In this document: one piece after another, positions 14,909 through 27,400 of the stretch
Numbering within the stretch: position 1 is the first letter of the stretch
Layout: each line of letters begins with the position of its first letter
Origin: Paramecium tetraurelia
Taxonomy: Eukaryota; Ciliophora; Oligohymenophorea; Peniculida; Parameciidae
Reading direction: 5' to 3'
Length of the DNA stretch: 64,000 bases
NCBI RefSeq assembly: GCF_000165425.1
Contig: NW_001799004.1
Coordinates: forward strand, 1 to 64,000
Made by a program: the position numbers and the translations under genes
The notes under the pieces: model-generated
Seen by the model: only the letters and a program-made list of their open reading frames with translations
Database searches by the model: none
What the model was told of the DNA's origin: nothing

Positions 14909-16431
14909 TTTTAATTATTTCTATTTCCTATACTCTTTTTAGCGTCAATAAATAAGAAATATTATAGTATCATGTTCTGACTTTAATAGTTATTAATTTT
15001 CTTAATAATAGTATTTCTAATATTACTTCAAGTTTTAGTAATTTTAATTTACTGTGATTAGATCTCAATTAAGGAGTTTTAATCAATTTTGCCAATCTCA
15101 GGATTATCGAACTTTAATGTTCGAATCCTTTTTAATTTTCTCATTAGTACAAAAGGCGTGTCCTAGGCCTTAAAGAATTGCTGTATAAGAAAATTAAGCA
15201 CCCATTCATAATTCAACTTTTTAATCTTAATAAGTGATAAATGCAAATAACCTTCCCTCAATACAATCATAAATTGATAATTAACTCATTTACTTAATAT
15301 TTGAAAAGAGAAGCAGAAAATCAATTTCCTTCTTTAAAATCAAAAATAATTAATTAAATCTGTCTTATTCGTTTCTCATACTAAAGAGATTACCTAAAAA
15401 GTAATTTGAGATTAGATGGTGTTTCAGGATTAAATAATTTTACATATCATATCGTCTTAATATGCTTCGAATCAAGAAATGAGATTCTAGTTATAATAAA
15501 TAAGAGCTCTTAATAGAAAAACTTAAATCGAACATTTAATAAGAGCTATTTGTAAAAAGAATGAAGGAGAGAATTAGTTGATTTCGATTCATTTACATAT
15601 AATAACTTGTATCAGGAGCAAATATATACCATCTGAAACCAATAATGCGTTTTAATATATCAAGATAGAAAGGCCAGTCATTGATTTGGATGAAATTATG
15701 TCTGATTCTAATATCTTTCTTTACCTCAAAGATAAGATGAATATAAATGTAGAAGAGGTTTAAAGCAATATAATTTAGCTGTTTCAAAAAACTCAAGTAC
15801 TCCAGAAAATAGCTTAAGAGAAGAAATTACTCCATATCTAACAGGACTAAGGAATATTATACTCTTTTTGGGATGTAATATACATAAAATGACATATCTT
15901 GGAGTATAGAAAGCCCCTCCCAGAATTGCAATATTGGTGTGTCACTGCTCTTAAGTTTGTGGGATATTATAATTTTAATTGTAATATTTTCCATTAGAAA
16001 GTAAATATTTCCTTGTATGATTACTTGTTTTGCAAAATATCCATTAAAAATGTAATCCTTAAATTTATTTTTACTGTAAAATTAATATTATTTGCATTAA
16101 ATTTTATATTCATACAAAAGAATGTTTTTATATACAATAAAAGAGTTAAATATCAATCTATTACTCTTCACTTATTTTAACCTATTTCATTTTAAGATTC
16201 AATTTTTAAAAAAGCAAAATATCAACTTCAGATTCTCTATTGAATCATAACAACTATCTTATTTCTCTGTTTTTTAAATTTATTTACTCTTGGGAATTAA
16301 TATAATAAATTAAAATATTTCTGTAATATGCTATAAAAGTATTTCAATTAAGCCTTTGCAGAACCATGAAAAATGTAAATGAAAATATTTGTGAAGATCA
16401 ATGTTGTTGGAAATAACAGAGTTACTTGTTA
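14909..16431. other. AT-rich subtelomeric DNA
   Basis: Very AT-rich spacer with homopolymer runs and no TGA-free frame of protein-like composition. A hairpin at 15101-15128 is listed separately. It runs directly into the telomere tract. Confidence 0.6.
15101..15128. repeat. Imperfect hairpin, 10-bp arms
   Basis: The left arm GGATT-AT-CGAAC pairs with the right arm GTTCGAATCC around a 6-nt loop, with a 2-nt bulge in the left arm. The right arm resembles a tRNA T-arm/B box, but no acceptor stem, D arm or anticodon arm can be built around it, so it is annotated only as an inverted repeat. Confidence 0.5.
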
Positions 16432-16517
16432 GGGTTTGGGTTTGGGGTTGGGGTTGGGGTTGGGGTTGGGTTTGGGTTTGGGTTTGGGTTTGGGTTTGGG
16501 TTTGGGGTTGGGTTTGG
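16432..16517 (+). repeat. Telomeric repeat tract, GGGGTT/GGGTTT mixture
   Basis: About 86 bp of uninterrupted hexamers mixing GGGTTT and GGGGTT, the mixture typical of Paramecium telomeres. The G-rich strand reads 5' to 3' toward higher coordinates, so this is a chromosome end capping the DNA on its left. Four GGGGTT units are clustered and are followed by a run of GGGTTT. The junction with unique sequence is at about 16431 (GTTA|GGGTTT). The tract is internal to the scaffold only because another contig was joined beyond it. Confidence 0.95.
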
Positions 16518-16547
16518 ACTCGTCGGCTGAATGACAGATCACAGCTC
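16518..16547. other. Short GC-rich non-telomeric tail after the telomere
   Basis: Thirty bases (ACTCGTCGGCTGAATGACAG then ATCACAGCTC) follow the last telomeric hexamer and stop at the gap. GC content is about 50%, far above anything nearby, and the sequence looks like neither telomere nor Paramecium DNA. A leftover adapter, primer or vector end from telomere cloning or sequencing is the simplest reading. I did not recognise a particular vector. Confidence 0.5.
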
Positions 16548-16697
16548 NNNNNNNNNNNNNNNNNNNNNNNNNNNNNNNNNNNNNNNNNNNNNNNNNNNNN
16601 NNNNNNNNNNNNNNNNNNNNNNNNNNNNNNNNNNNNNNNNNNNNNNNNNNNNNNNNNNNNNNNNNNNNNNNNNNNNNNNNNNNNNNNNNNNNNNNNN
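16548..16697. other. Assembly gap, 150 N
   Basis: Exactly 150 undetermined bases, the same size as the second gap, so the length is probably a placeholder. The left flank is a telomere and the right flank is not, so adjacency of the two sides in the cell is doubtful. Confidence 0.95.
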
Positions 16698-19600
16698 ATC
16701 TCATGGTTCTATTTAGAATCATAATTATCAATGCTCTTTTCTATTCTTCTTAGACCAGTTTTATAAATTAATTATTTAAGATATTCTTAAATGTGACTAT
16801 TGGCAATGAGACAGCTTTCTTAATTGGTCTACCTATACAATTAGGCCACCTTTCAAATAATGTTTAGACTAATTCTTACTTTCAATTATTAAATTGTAAC
16901 TAATAAAAAGTTCTAATATTAATTTTTAACACTCAATTAATTAAAACTCAAAATCAAGAAATTTTACTAATACGGTAATTTATTATTATCGATGAGACTT
17001 GATATTCAATTATTTTTCAAATTCAACTCGACCCTCTATAATCTTGTAAAAAAATCGCAACCATGTGTCTCAAGGTAATGAACACAAAATCAACGTGAAG
17101 TTTATATTATTTCTATTTCTTATATTTTCTTAGGTTCATCATAAAAAGGAATTCAATAGCAAGCCTAAGTTCAAAATATTATCCTTTTCAACTTTACTTG
17201 ACTATATCATATACACTCTTGATAGTCGATTTTATACTATTCTTAACAGACCCCATTTCTAATTTATAGAAATGTAATAGGTGTTAAAGTGGACAATAGG
17301 GTTTTCGACTGATCTTTATTATTTATATAATTCATCTATGCATTTCATATTATGTTAATGCAACTTTTTATCCTACCAGTTTAGCGCAGTTGATTATGAA
17401 CTCCATGCATCTTATTGCTTTCCCTTTTAGTAATTCCAAGTAATGATAAGAATACTATGAAGTTTAGGATTTCAATATCTTAAAATAGAGAGTAATTTTA
17501 CTTCAAGATCGCAGTATCGATTCAATAACCTTAGTAATGAATTACCTGCTAGCATTTTTTGCAAACTTATTAACATCATTTTTTTTTATTCAATTTGCTC
17601 ATATCATTAACTCTTTAATCTATGATTACTCAATTAATGTATTTAGACTAACTATTTATTAAGGAAGAAACTTTAGCATTCAAAAAAGAGTTAGTTCGCA
17701 ATTTTTCATAAAAAACATAACTGTCTTAATTTTAATTCATTTTAATAAGAGATATTGATATATCATTAATAAGAGTTTTTAACTCGTTTAGGCTCTTATA
17801 TGATTGAATATTAAATTTAGATATCTGCGTGCGAATAAATGAATTAATATTGAATCAAGGCTTTACTTTTTCAATTATTGTAAGATTAACTCAATGATTC
17901 TGATGAATCTACTCCAATTGAGTAATATACTTATTAAGAAATTTAGATCCCCTAGATCAATCAGCATGCTTGATCCTATTCTCATTCACCTTTCGAAGTT
18001 GGAAACACATATCCTTTTATCAAAAATTTCTGAAAAGTTTAACACCTAGTTCTAATTTTCTTAAGAGCTAATTTTGCTTTTTTATGAATATTGTCTTTCT
18101 AATTCTGTATCTTAGGAGTATTTGCTGTATTTAATGATCAATTTATTGCATAATTATAATTAAAGTAAGAAACTACCTATTAAACCCTTTTATCTTTAAT
18201 TTTTCTAATAAAAATTACAAACAACTTAACTCAAGCTACTTCCTTGTATATCAATAAGCGTTGGTTTGGTTAAGGTTCCAGCTCCAAAAAATTGATCTCT
18301 ATCAGCCTCAGATTAAAATTCATAAAATTAAATCTGAATGACAAAAGCCAGGTTTTACTGATTTGCAACTCAAACATTTATTGTCCTTCCAATGATAAGA
18401 AAATAAGATTCAATTAAGCAAGTCTCCATAGTTGTCTAAAGGATCCTAATCTATGCAGCCCAAAGCTGTACTTTATTTACAATGGTAAAATCTAGGGCCA
18501 TTTATAGTTTCTTTCGCCCATAAACAACTTGTCCATCCAGTATCTTTGCAGCCTCCGATCATACTTGTACATTATAATTCTTTTCTGTACTTACATCTTA
18601 ATCCTGTTAACTAACATATATCTCTCATCGATATCCTCAAATTTGGTAAATTCTTAATATTTCCTATCTTAAACAACAAAAAGCCCTTCTCTTCCATGCA
18701 AACATGAAGATAATAGTTACTCAGAGCATTTTAAAAGTTTAGATTTATCTTTATAATTCTTAAGTTCATAGTCATAATAACAGCCAGGAAGATACTCTAT
18801 TAAAAAAACTACAATAGATAACTTGTTCATAAATGAACAACTTTTAAATTGACCCCACTTTTTTTCTTTTTGTCCCAAATACATCCACTTGCAATCCAAA
18901 AACTTATTTCTGATTAAACCTCAAAACAAGAAAGTGATATACATTTTCTACCATACTATTAGTTTAGCAACCTCATTAAATTATGAGTGAAAGCTTTTTT
19001 TTTAGCTAAGGTTTAGTGAATTTAAGATCTCCATTTCCAATTTTGATTAGCTAATGGCTAAACTTAATAGCATGATAAGATTGAAGATAATAATTATCAA
19101 AATATAAAAAAAATTTTTGCATTACTGTCTTCCAATATTAGGGTTTCTTCTATATCAAACTTTACTTTTATTAGGTTCTCTCACAAGGAAAATGTATTCA
19201 ACAAAAGTGATTGAAAAATCGTGTGCGAATAGATGAGAGTGTGTAATGAAATCTACATTAGAATAACATGAGGCGATTATTTATTCCAGTTTCTCCTAAA
19301 CAGTTGATGCAATTAAAGTGAAAGTTGCTTATTATCAGAAGGTTAATGATAAAAAAAGCAAGGATTGAATGATATTTTTTGAAGTTTGCCCTAGTTTCCT
19401 CCATCAGTTTAAGCGTTTGCCTAATTATTACTAACTTCTTAAAGGAAATCCATAGTTGAAAGTAATGTAAACACTTAAAATTAATAATTTTAACCCTACA
19501 ATAAAGAAATAATAATTTTAACTAATTCCTTTAGAGATAATTTACAAATTTAGCTTGTGAAGATTTACTTCATCATACATTGAAGGTATTAGTACTAAAA

Positions 19601-20415
19601 TCTGTCTGAATCTCCTTCTAAATAAATGAATTTATTTTTTCGAATTTTATTAAAATCCCTCATTATAAAGTTGTAATTGCAACATCTAGGAGTACATTTA
19701 TTAAATATTTATCTAATATAAATAAATATTTTAATGACTTTGATAATTTTGTTGTTAATTGCGAATTGAAGATAATCCATATTTAGTTGAACCTTATCTA
19801 ATTATATTAGTGAATCATTAATTTTCCAATCGATATAATTTCATTCTTTAAATGATATTAAAAGAAAAATTCAAAAAATAATGAACATAGAAAGCGATTT
19901 ACTCCATATGAATGAGACAGAACGAAAACATGATTATTTGAAAATTGAATATTAAAAACTTAATATTTGCTTATATTGATTTAAGAAAGCTAGAATTCGA
20001 TAATCAAATTAATTTAAAGATTATTTTATGCATCATTCCATTTGCAATTTTAATTGCAAATGCCAATCTCCTTGTCTTTGACAGTAGGTACTAATCTAGG
20101 TCTAACCTTACTAATAGGCATGTTCTGATTCTTGGCCCAATCAAATAATAGCAAGTTTGTTGTTTATATTTTTTTTTCAAAACACCAACATTTTTCACTA
20201 TTAATCACTTTCTTTAAAGTCAAAGGAGTTTCTCATGCCCTTCAAGCCATTCCAAAATCAATTTATTACAGGGATTGCTTTATTAATTAAAATATTTATA
20301 CAACTCATTAATTAGATAATTAGATATGAAATAATGGTGAGAATAGAGATATATAAGGAAATTATAATTAGTTTAATAATTAATAATAAATTCAAATTTT
20401 GTTTATTGGAAATTG
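16698..20415. other. AT-rich gene-poor DNA with one possible relic
   Basis: Mostly very AT-rich spacer. The only stretch with coding-like composition is about 18250-18960 on the minus strand. There a frame rich in Asp, Glu, Lys and Arg (for example KFEDIDERYMLVNRI) runs for about 100 codons, then loses character. Another frame over the same DNA contains several Cys. No start, motif or splice pattern gives a full gene, so a decayed gene is possible but not shown. Confidence 0.4.
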
Positions 20416-21151
20416 ATGCCTGGAGTTTCATTCATAAAAGTTCTATTTTTATATCCAATCTTCTATTATCAAAACTGCATGGATGCTCAAAGTGGTGATT
20501 GTTTTAATAATGATTGGTCAAATTAGGTAGCAGAGTGTGCAGGTATTTTATTTAAAGGTCGATTTTGCTGTGAGGATCAAATATCATTACAAATCAATAA
20601 TATAGTAGGGCTCAAGTTTCGTTTTGGCTTCACAATTGTAAAAATCGATAGTTGGGATCCAGGTGTTGATAATATAAAAGTCATAGCAGAGGATGAAGTT
20701 CTAGATACTTTATCTTTCGGCCCTTATGAAGGAACTTCTATGTGTTTCAATACTGATTATTAAGATTTGTTCGCTTCGTATTCTTATATGTTTAATCTAC
20801 CATAAGGAAAGAACTCCTTGAAAATAACTTTAAAAGGTTACTTTAATGAAAAAGTAGAGAATGGTATTATAATTTCTAAAATTAGAGTCTTGGGGGGCTA
20901 AGAGATTCACTTTAGAAATGTTCATTCCTTGTGTAGAATTTTATAGTGAATGTAATTTTTAAGGATAGGCGTGGAGAATCTGTAATGGATATCAAACAAG
21001 CTAAGTTAGAGATATTCCTTTCGAAATTAAATCAATCATAATCGCAAATGGAATATAAGTCAAAATGAGAAATCCAAAGTACAATAGTGGTCAAACTTAA
21101 ACATTCACGTCAAGTTAATAATGTTTATCAAGCTATTAAGTATATCTTTGA
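20416..21151 (+). CDS. Secreted/surface protein with beta/gamma-crystallin-like domain
   Basis: The spliced product is 237 residues. ATG at 20416 begins a hydrophobic leader (VSFIKVLFLYPIFYY), suggesting a signal peptide. One 22-nt intron, GTATT...ATTAG at 20864-20885, restores the frame across an apparent TAA/TGA-ending alternative. Residues about 45-155 form a beta-rich region with the motif VKIDSWDPG, like the jelly-roll modules seen in many secreted ciliate proteins. Residues about 170-230 contain FYSECNFQG, which fits the crystallin Greek-key pattern Y/F-x4-F-x-G, followed by IPFEIKSIIIANGIQV, as in beta/gamma-crystallin folds. The family assignment rests on motif memory, not a search. 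It is an island of intact coding DNA in a decayed region. Confidence 0.7.
20864..20885 (+). other. 22-nt intron in the crystallin-like gene
   Basis: GTATT donor and TTAG acceptor. Removing it joins AAT-G to AG-TCT and keeps a single frame to the TGA at 21151 (714 nt spliced, 238 codons). Without it the protein would end at 20949, before the crystallin-like motif. Confidence 0.75.
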
Positions 21152-22131
21152 TGTAAATCTTAGTTTCCTAAATATAATCAAAACGGTTGAAAAGAATTAA
21201 AAATATATATAATTTTATATATTAACAATTAATTAAAGTTTATTTATAGTGAATTTTATATATAGCACAGATATTTAAGTAATTAATTGGGTGCTAGTAT
21301 ATTTTCACTTCATTTATATTAAATTAATTTAAGATATAAGTATAATTGCAGAGAGATAAGTAATCCTACTTATCAATGATACTAGTTTGTTTAAAGATAA
21401 ATGGAATAACATTAATTTTACAGCATTCATTTTTTATATTAGTAATAAATAGCCTCTATTACGTATTTTAAATTGCATTTTAAACTCAACTTTTTATTAA
21501 TGAAGACAGATCAAAGCCGAAATTATTGAAGTAGGTGGCTCACTAGGATTGATTTTAATATTCTTTCGTTACTTCATTTAGATAATTAGAATTAATATTT
21601 CAATCAAGCAGCAATAGCATTGTCTTCCTTTTTCAGATCTCGGAAGATAATGCAATTGGGAAAGTTGTAAATCATTCAGTTTGAACCCATTGATTTAGAT
21701 AACTCCAGAATTAAGCCTTTATTTACATTGATGATCACAATAAATTTTATTCATTTATTTGATTATTTTATTTATTATTTAAATATATAAACCCAGTCTT
21801 AACAAATTTTTCATCAAATCGTTTCCAAACTGGAATTATAACTGCAAATCCTATTAGACCATTTATCATCATTAAAACTTACTTTCTCATAGAAAAATAT
21901 TGAAGATGAAGATTTTGATGAAAAAATTAAACATCTCATGATCAAATCCATTAAGAACATGTGTCATTAAATTAAAAACTCAAAATAAATGCACATTAAC
22001 ATTTAAGAATAGAATAGATCAATAGATTTATTTATGACAAAAAGACAAACAACAAGTAAAGATATTCTATGAAAAGTAAAATTAATTAATCAGGCTTGTG
22101 CCTTGTAGCTCAATTATTATTATGTTAAATA
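21152..22131. other. AT-rich intergenic spacer
   Basis: No protein-like frame on either strand; long A/T runs. Nothing else is recognisable. Confidence 0.6.
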
Positions 22132-22650
22132 TTGCAAGAGAGGATTTCCGGTATAATCTATAATCTTCAAAGAAGGAGTTATCAAAAGTCTAAATTTAAA
22201 ACGAAATGGAAAACTACCCAAGGATTTCCCCGTAGATTAAAGAAAACGGAATTTCAAGGATTGTTTATTTCAGTTGCTGACAAATATCTTGCAGAAAAAA
22301 TTGTTTTATTCCTTCGATAAGTGTTCAAATGATATAAAGAACTTATAGTAGGTTTAGAAGTGTTGAAAAATGATATAATATTAAAATATTGAAGAATTAT
22401 TTGTTTAAACCTTAAGTAAAGCTTTTCGATTTGTGTGATGAAGATGGCTTTGGTAAAGTAACTGAAATAGAACTCTTTAACACTTTGAAGTAAAATATCA
22501 TCAATCAAAATGATAAATACTAACTAAAAATGGTCATAAGAAATGAGCAAATAAGTTGATTTAAGATGGAGATGGAGAATTAACTAAAGAAGAAATCTTA
22601 TAAGCTGCCAGCAAAAGTGCAATTCTTTGGTGACTGCTGGGAAAAACATA
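22132..22650 (+). pseudogene. Decayed EF-hand calcium-binding protein gene
   Basis: Pieces of an EF-hand protein lie in order but in different frames. DKYLAEKIV is followed by FDKCSNDI and ELIVGLEVLKND (helix-loop remnants), then KLFDLCDEDGFGKVTEIELF, an EF-hand with a D-x-D-x-F loop start. Last comes DGDGELTKEEILQAAS, an EF loop whose first Asp is out of frame because of one extra A near 22563. A 23-nt intron ending in AAG could rejoin the last piece but would put Ile at loop position 1. The layout resembles NCS/calcineurin-B-type proteins of about 190 residues. At least three frame breaks make a functional product unlikely. Confidence 0.55.
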
Positions 22651-23736
22651 GATGCAATCATTTATATGATTTAGAAGAACCATTTCACCAATTTGTATGT
22701 ACACAACAAATAAATTCACTTTATCATCTTAGCTAATTTAAACTAATAAAAAGAAGGCATATATTTTGCAACTTAATAAAAATGAATTGATGCTTTAGAG
22801 GAAATTGATTTATTAAATTTTTTAGGTCAGAATCAGGTTCCATTTTGGATCTATAATAAAATTATTCTACAAAGTTAAAAGCCCTGTAGAATAAATAATT
22901 TATAATTAATAGAGAAAAGCAAAATAGATAAGTTCTAATGTAGATAATTGATGAATATAAATTGTGCATTAGATTTAATTAAACAGCTATCAGATAAAAT
23001 TCCATTTATTATAAAAATTTATGAAGGATTAAAATTCTGAATAGAACTCTGATCAATTAGTTCAAATAAACAATGCTTATGTACTTAAATCAAGCGTTGT
23101 CTATTTTAAAAGAGATATGTTATATTAATATTATTGGCTATGGTGGAATTATGCAATACAGCAGTTTATGCTACTCGTAATCCTATAGCAGTGGATTTAA
23201 AAACTGGATAATTTAATAAGCTAAGTAGCATCTTGGGGAAGAGCCTCCTGCTCTTTCTTCTACTTTTTATTTATTCATGCATCCATTATTTATATTTTCT
23301 GCTAGCTACTTAATTATTTGCCAGTGAAGTAGCATTTTAGTAAAAAATAGGCTCTGTTTTGACTTTACTAGGAGTCTAGTAAAGGTATTTAGTTAGATAA
23401 TCATAAGAATATAGAAATAAATGTAGTTTCATTTAAGTACTAATTGGCAAGGTATTGAGTTGAATAAGCACTACCTTAATTCTGAATGCTCAATTTCAGT
23501 TTCTGTAGAATGCTCTCTAATCAATCAGAGAATGAAATTAATTATTATGTTGAAATTCATAGTCACATTTAGTGGAATATTGAGATTCATTATCCCTAGA
23601 ACTCGCTTATTCTAATTTCCTAAATTTTTGTAATATTTTTCAAAAGGCTTTGTTACGATGTTTATTAACTTAAAACCTTGCAATTTTTCTCCTAGCCTTT
23701 TCCATCCTTTTTAAAATAAAATGAGTATTTGGTGAT
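22651..23736. other. Coding-like debris, no supported gene
   Basis: A plus-strand frame at about 22797-23040 (EEIDLLNFLGQNQVPFWIYN, then further hydrophobic/Lys-rich sequence) stays open for 81 codons between TGAs and could be a gene fragment. There is no start codon in context and no motif. The rest is AT-rich, with a near inverted repeat TAAGTAGC...GCTACTTA around 23219-23315. Confidence 0.35.
23363..23384. repeat. Perfect 9-bp inverted repeat
   Basis: CTTTACTAG - GAGT - CTAGTAAAG: perfect 9-bp arms around a 4-nt loop. It is not followed by a T run and there is no neighbouring gene whose end it would mark. Function unknown. Confidence 0.6.
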
Positions 23737-24420
23737 TCAGGATATTATCTTTTTTTTACCAATGTACTTTTGTATTCTCCATAACTTTTGAGTACATTCT
23801 AATTATTGCTAAATGGAAAAACTGAATAAATATCTAAATTTTATCAAATCGAGAAAATCTTTAAGGAGTGGTTGGTAAGTAGTTTGTTTATCAATTGTGG
23901 AATTCATGTTCTGATTGCCTTCTGTAGATTCTTAAATTTATTTTGTGTTTGTTTTAGTTGTTGAGTGTTTCTTCCCAGCTTCTCTTTTCATATTAATATT
24001 GTCTTATTATTAGTTTATATTTTAATTTCAGAATGCAACTTATCAATAAAAGAAATTCTTTTGAAGATGTCTTATTATGATCTATTTTTAGTAAGTATTT
24101 CTTCAGATGATTCTTTTCTCAAGAAGTCTTTTCAAAACTGAAAGTAATATAATCTGGCCTTTCTCTTCTGATGAAGATTCTTCAGAATTTGGTTATTCTG
24201 TTTTCAAATCTTTAGTAAATTCAAACTTTTAGTTTTCCCTTAAACTAGCACTTCAGAATCCTGCTTTCTATACTGTTCCTTTTGGATTGACTACCTTTTT
24301 TTTTATAATTTTCATTCATCATCTTCCTCATCGCCTACTTGATTAGGCTTTTGACTAATTTTATTCAAAGTTCTTGAATTAGTCGTTTATTCCTTGTTAA
24401 GGTATAATGCTTAAATGATT
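23737..24420 (-). pseudogene. Low-complexity Ser/Glu/Lys protein gene, probably decayed
   Basis: On the minus strand a piece reading EFTKDLKTEQPNSEESSSEE is preceded by a plausible 27-nt intron (GTAGTC...GTATAG near 24258-24284). It is followed, in another frame, by an 85-codon ORF starting at 23991 (MKREAGKKHSTTKTN, later FLDLIKFRYLF) and ending at 23737. The acidic and Lys-rich composition suggests former coding, but the pieces do not join into one frame with recognisable introns. No family was recognised. The plus-strand reading is Ser/Phe-rich and is a shadow. Confidence 0.3.
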
Positions 24421-27400
24421 TATATCAATAAATTAATTTCAACTAAGAACAATAATTTATTTTGATATTTTTGATTCCTATATGGGAGTGTTAAAAAATT
24501 GAAGTGATTTTTATCCACTAGATAACTAAATTGCAAAGTTAACTTAGATGTGACATAGAATGTTTCTTTTATATATTAGAAAATTTAGAATGTCTCCCAG
24601 ATTTGTTTTCTAAGATCTATAAACTGTAGTTTAGCATAAATCATTTATGATTTATGGCAAGACTTTTCATAAATGATTTTAATTGTAGCTAATGAATTAT
24701 TATGAAAAATATGAAATCTCAAATAAGTTGGTCAAGTACAACATTGAGGCTATTAACTGTTCTACCTTATCATGTTAATTACATAAACACGTATGATGAG
24801 TTGGTGATATTCATTATAGATAACATGACTGAATTTAGTTGATTATAATTATTACAATTGATATTTATACTGAGGATGCCAGGTTCGTGAACCTTATCAT
24901 TGATTGTATCAATTTAATTACTAATTAAATCTTACTACAATCTGGCTCCTATGATGCGTAGGCAACTTCTTATTAGCTCCGGTTATACCAGCTATTCAAT
25001 TGCTTTTATTTCTAAATTTGAAATCTATTGATGAAGGTAAGGATAATTATAGAACTCATGTTTGTTTTTAGTGTATATTTTCATTTCATTCCTGTTATAC
25101 TCATCATAGTCCCCAACTACAATCATCTTTCAATTATGAGGTGGTTAAGGTTATTAAAGATTCAATATTGCATAGATTTTATTGAGTGGATCATACTTGC
25201 AAAAAACATAAATCTTTGATGAGAAGTTAATGATAATCATTGTTGGTGACATAACTTTAAGTATTCTGCTTATTATAATCAGACATCAATGATGAGGGGA
25301 TATCCTCATTTATGGCATTTATTATTTTAAAGCAATTATTCTCTACACTTTTACATACTTAATTTAGCATTCTATCATAAAGGAACATATTTTTCTGGGA
25401 TTAATATTAAAGCTGACAAGCTATCATAAATCAATATGTAAAAATATTGAATGTGGTGCTTGTTGACCTTGTACATTAATGATAATATGTAACTCTATCC
25501 AATAGTTACATTAGATAATTTTATATTACATAGTTTTTATTCTATGAAAAAAAATCGTTAGGAGATAAAAAATAGCAAATTGTTACTGATGCCTGGTAAG
25601 CTGTGAAACCACCAAAAAATTTAGGAATTATGCGCACTGTTGGGCGCAAGAAGGATTAAAACAGGATTCTAATAGCTATTATAACACGTAATGTTTGAAT
25701 TCAGTATGAAGCATGTAAGAAACGAGCTTAACGTTAAGAATATAGTATTGAACGGTTATTGAAAGGGCAAATTGTGCATGAAATTTGAACATCACATATA
25801 ATGCAAGGCGATAGACATTAAAACAAGCAGTGCTAGATCCTAAGAAACTCACTCTTATTCATTCTGCTTAAGTATAATAGCATTAATTAGCAAGGGTAAT
25901 ACACTCCTGAAAGGGAATATCAACATACCCAGTTTTACATAGAAACTAGTTAGAAGAAATGCTATAGAATATATTTTTTGATAAGAATTATCCATCCATA
26001 CCACCCAAATTTATATGTGCATAACTCTAGCATTTAAGAGATGAGTTTATACATTCTAAGCATTTAATCATCTCCAGAGAAAGATGCAGCCATCAAAACA
26101 TGATTTACATCACTAGGATCAGCTTAACACTGTTTTGCAAGGAGTCAGCCCATTGTAGATAACAGGTTACAAATGAAATGTTTAATTTAAAATGATCAAC
26201 ACTAAGAAACAGTGTCTACACAAGTCATGTAGGTAATAAAAAATTAATATAGTATTTAGAATGAATCATGCTTATCTTCATCAATACCAGTATGACATTT
26301 AACGCAAGATTAATTCTAAAAAGGAAAATATAGGGCTGGAGGGTAAATTCATCTGAAAGAACTATGCAAACATTTAAACTGTGGGATACTAATCTATAGA
26401 TTATTCATGAATTTTATTATTTAGGAAGTGTCAATCAGTTGAACAAGAGTACAGTTAGGGCATGGTTCAGCACATCTATCAAAAACTTCAACAATTTTTG
26501 AAAGTAAACATCAATAAGAATGGACATCAAGCTTGTATTTATTGATATTTAGATTGATGGTAATAAAGTAGTTAACAGATACTATATGTGTCAGATTTGG
26601 TAACAAAGCAGCGCATGCAATCTAATATGAATATAGGAGTTGTGCAAATTAAAGATATTTTACACCACCCACAATTTTATAAACAAGGTTGGTGTTAAGA
26701 TTTACCCCTATTACAAATTCACCTGGGGATAGTGTATTTGTAGCATATTACTAATTCTTTAAGAGATATATTGCAATTTTCATAATAGCCATTTGAGCTT
26801 TGCATTTAGTTTATGTTAAACTAAATATTTGGAGTATTCATTATCCTTTTAATCTTTCTTATACAGCTCTACATGTTAACCAAGATGAGATTTGACCATT
26901 AAAATAATTTCAACTACTATCTGCTTAGTTGTAAATGTTGTTGATGATTATGAAATTGGCAACATGTTTTAGTAAAATATATAGATTAACTATCAAAGAT
27001 CGTTTGCGATTATCTACCCTATCGTCAAATTTGACATAATCATTGCAAACACCTTATGTAAAGCATCCATCGCTATAATGGTTACAAATAGCTTAGCTTG
27101 AACAAGTTAAAATTCTAAGCATATCTGGTACATAACATTCATTTAGATGGAATCAAAATTTTGAATATACTCAGTTATGAGAGGATTGGAGGGGATTGTA
27201 TAATTATTACCATCTTTGAAATTTTGATTAAACACATTCATAAAGGCAAAGAGATAAGTTCTAGAACTATCCACCAAACTAAAACTTAAGAGAGTCTCTT
27301 ATCAAGTTGTATCTAAAAGCCATCCTTTACTGAATTTATCTTATATTCATTGTGCAAAATCAAAGACACATAGACAGCATGCTTCTAACAACGATTCCAT

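Noticed and set aside
15101-15128. Possible tRNA T-arm (GTTCGAATCC)
   Set aside because: No acceptor, D or anticodon arm can be formed around it; it is only a hairpin in AT-rich DNA.
16401-16731. Val-Trp-Gly and Pro-Lys/Asn dipeptide repeat ORFs on both strands
   Set aside because: They are translations of the telomere hexamers extended through N bases.
20892-20897. G6 run as a frameshift in the crystallin-like gene
   Set aside because: Removing a canonical 22-nt intron at 20864-20885 restores the frame without any indel.
25905-26095. Possible ubiquitin-conjugating-enzyme fragment (HPYHPNLYVHN)
   Set aside because: Only a vague resemblance; no active-site Cys motif, and the frame is no longer than chance.
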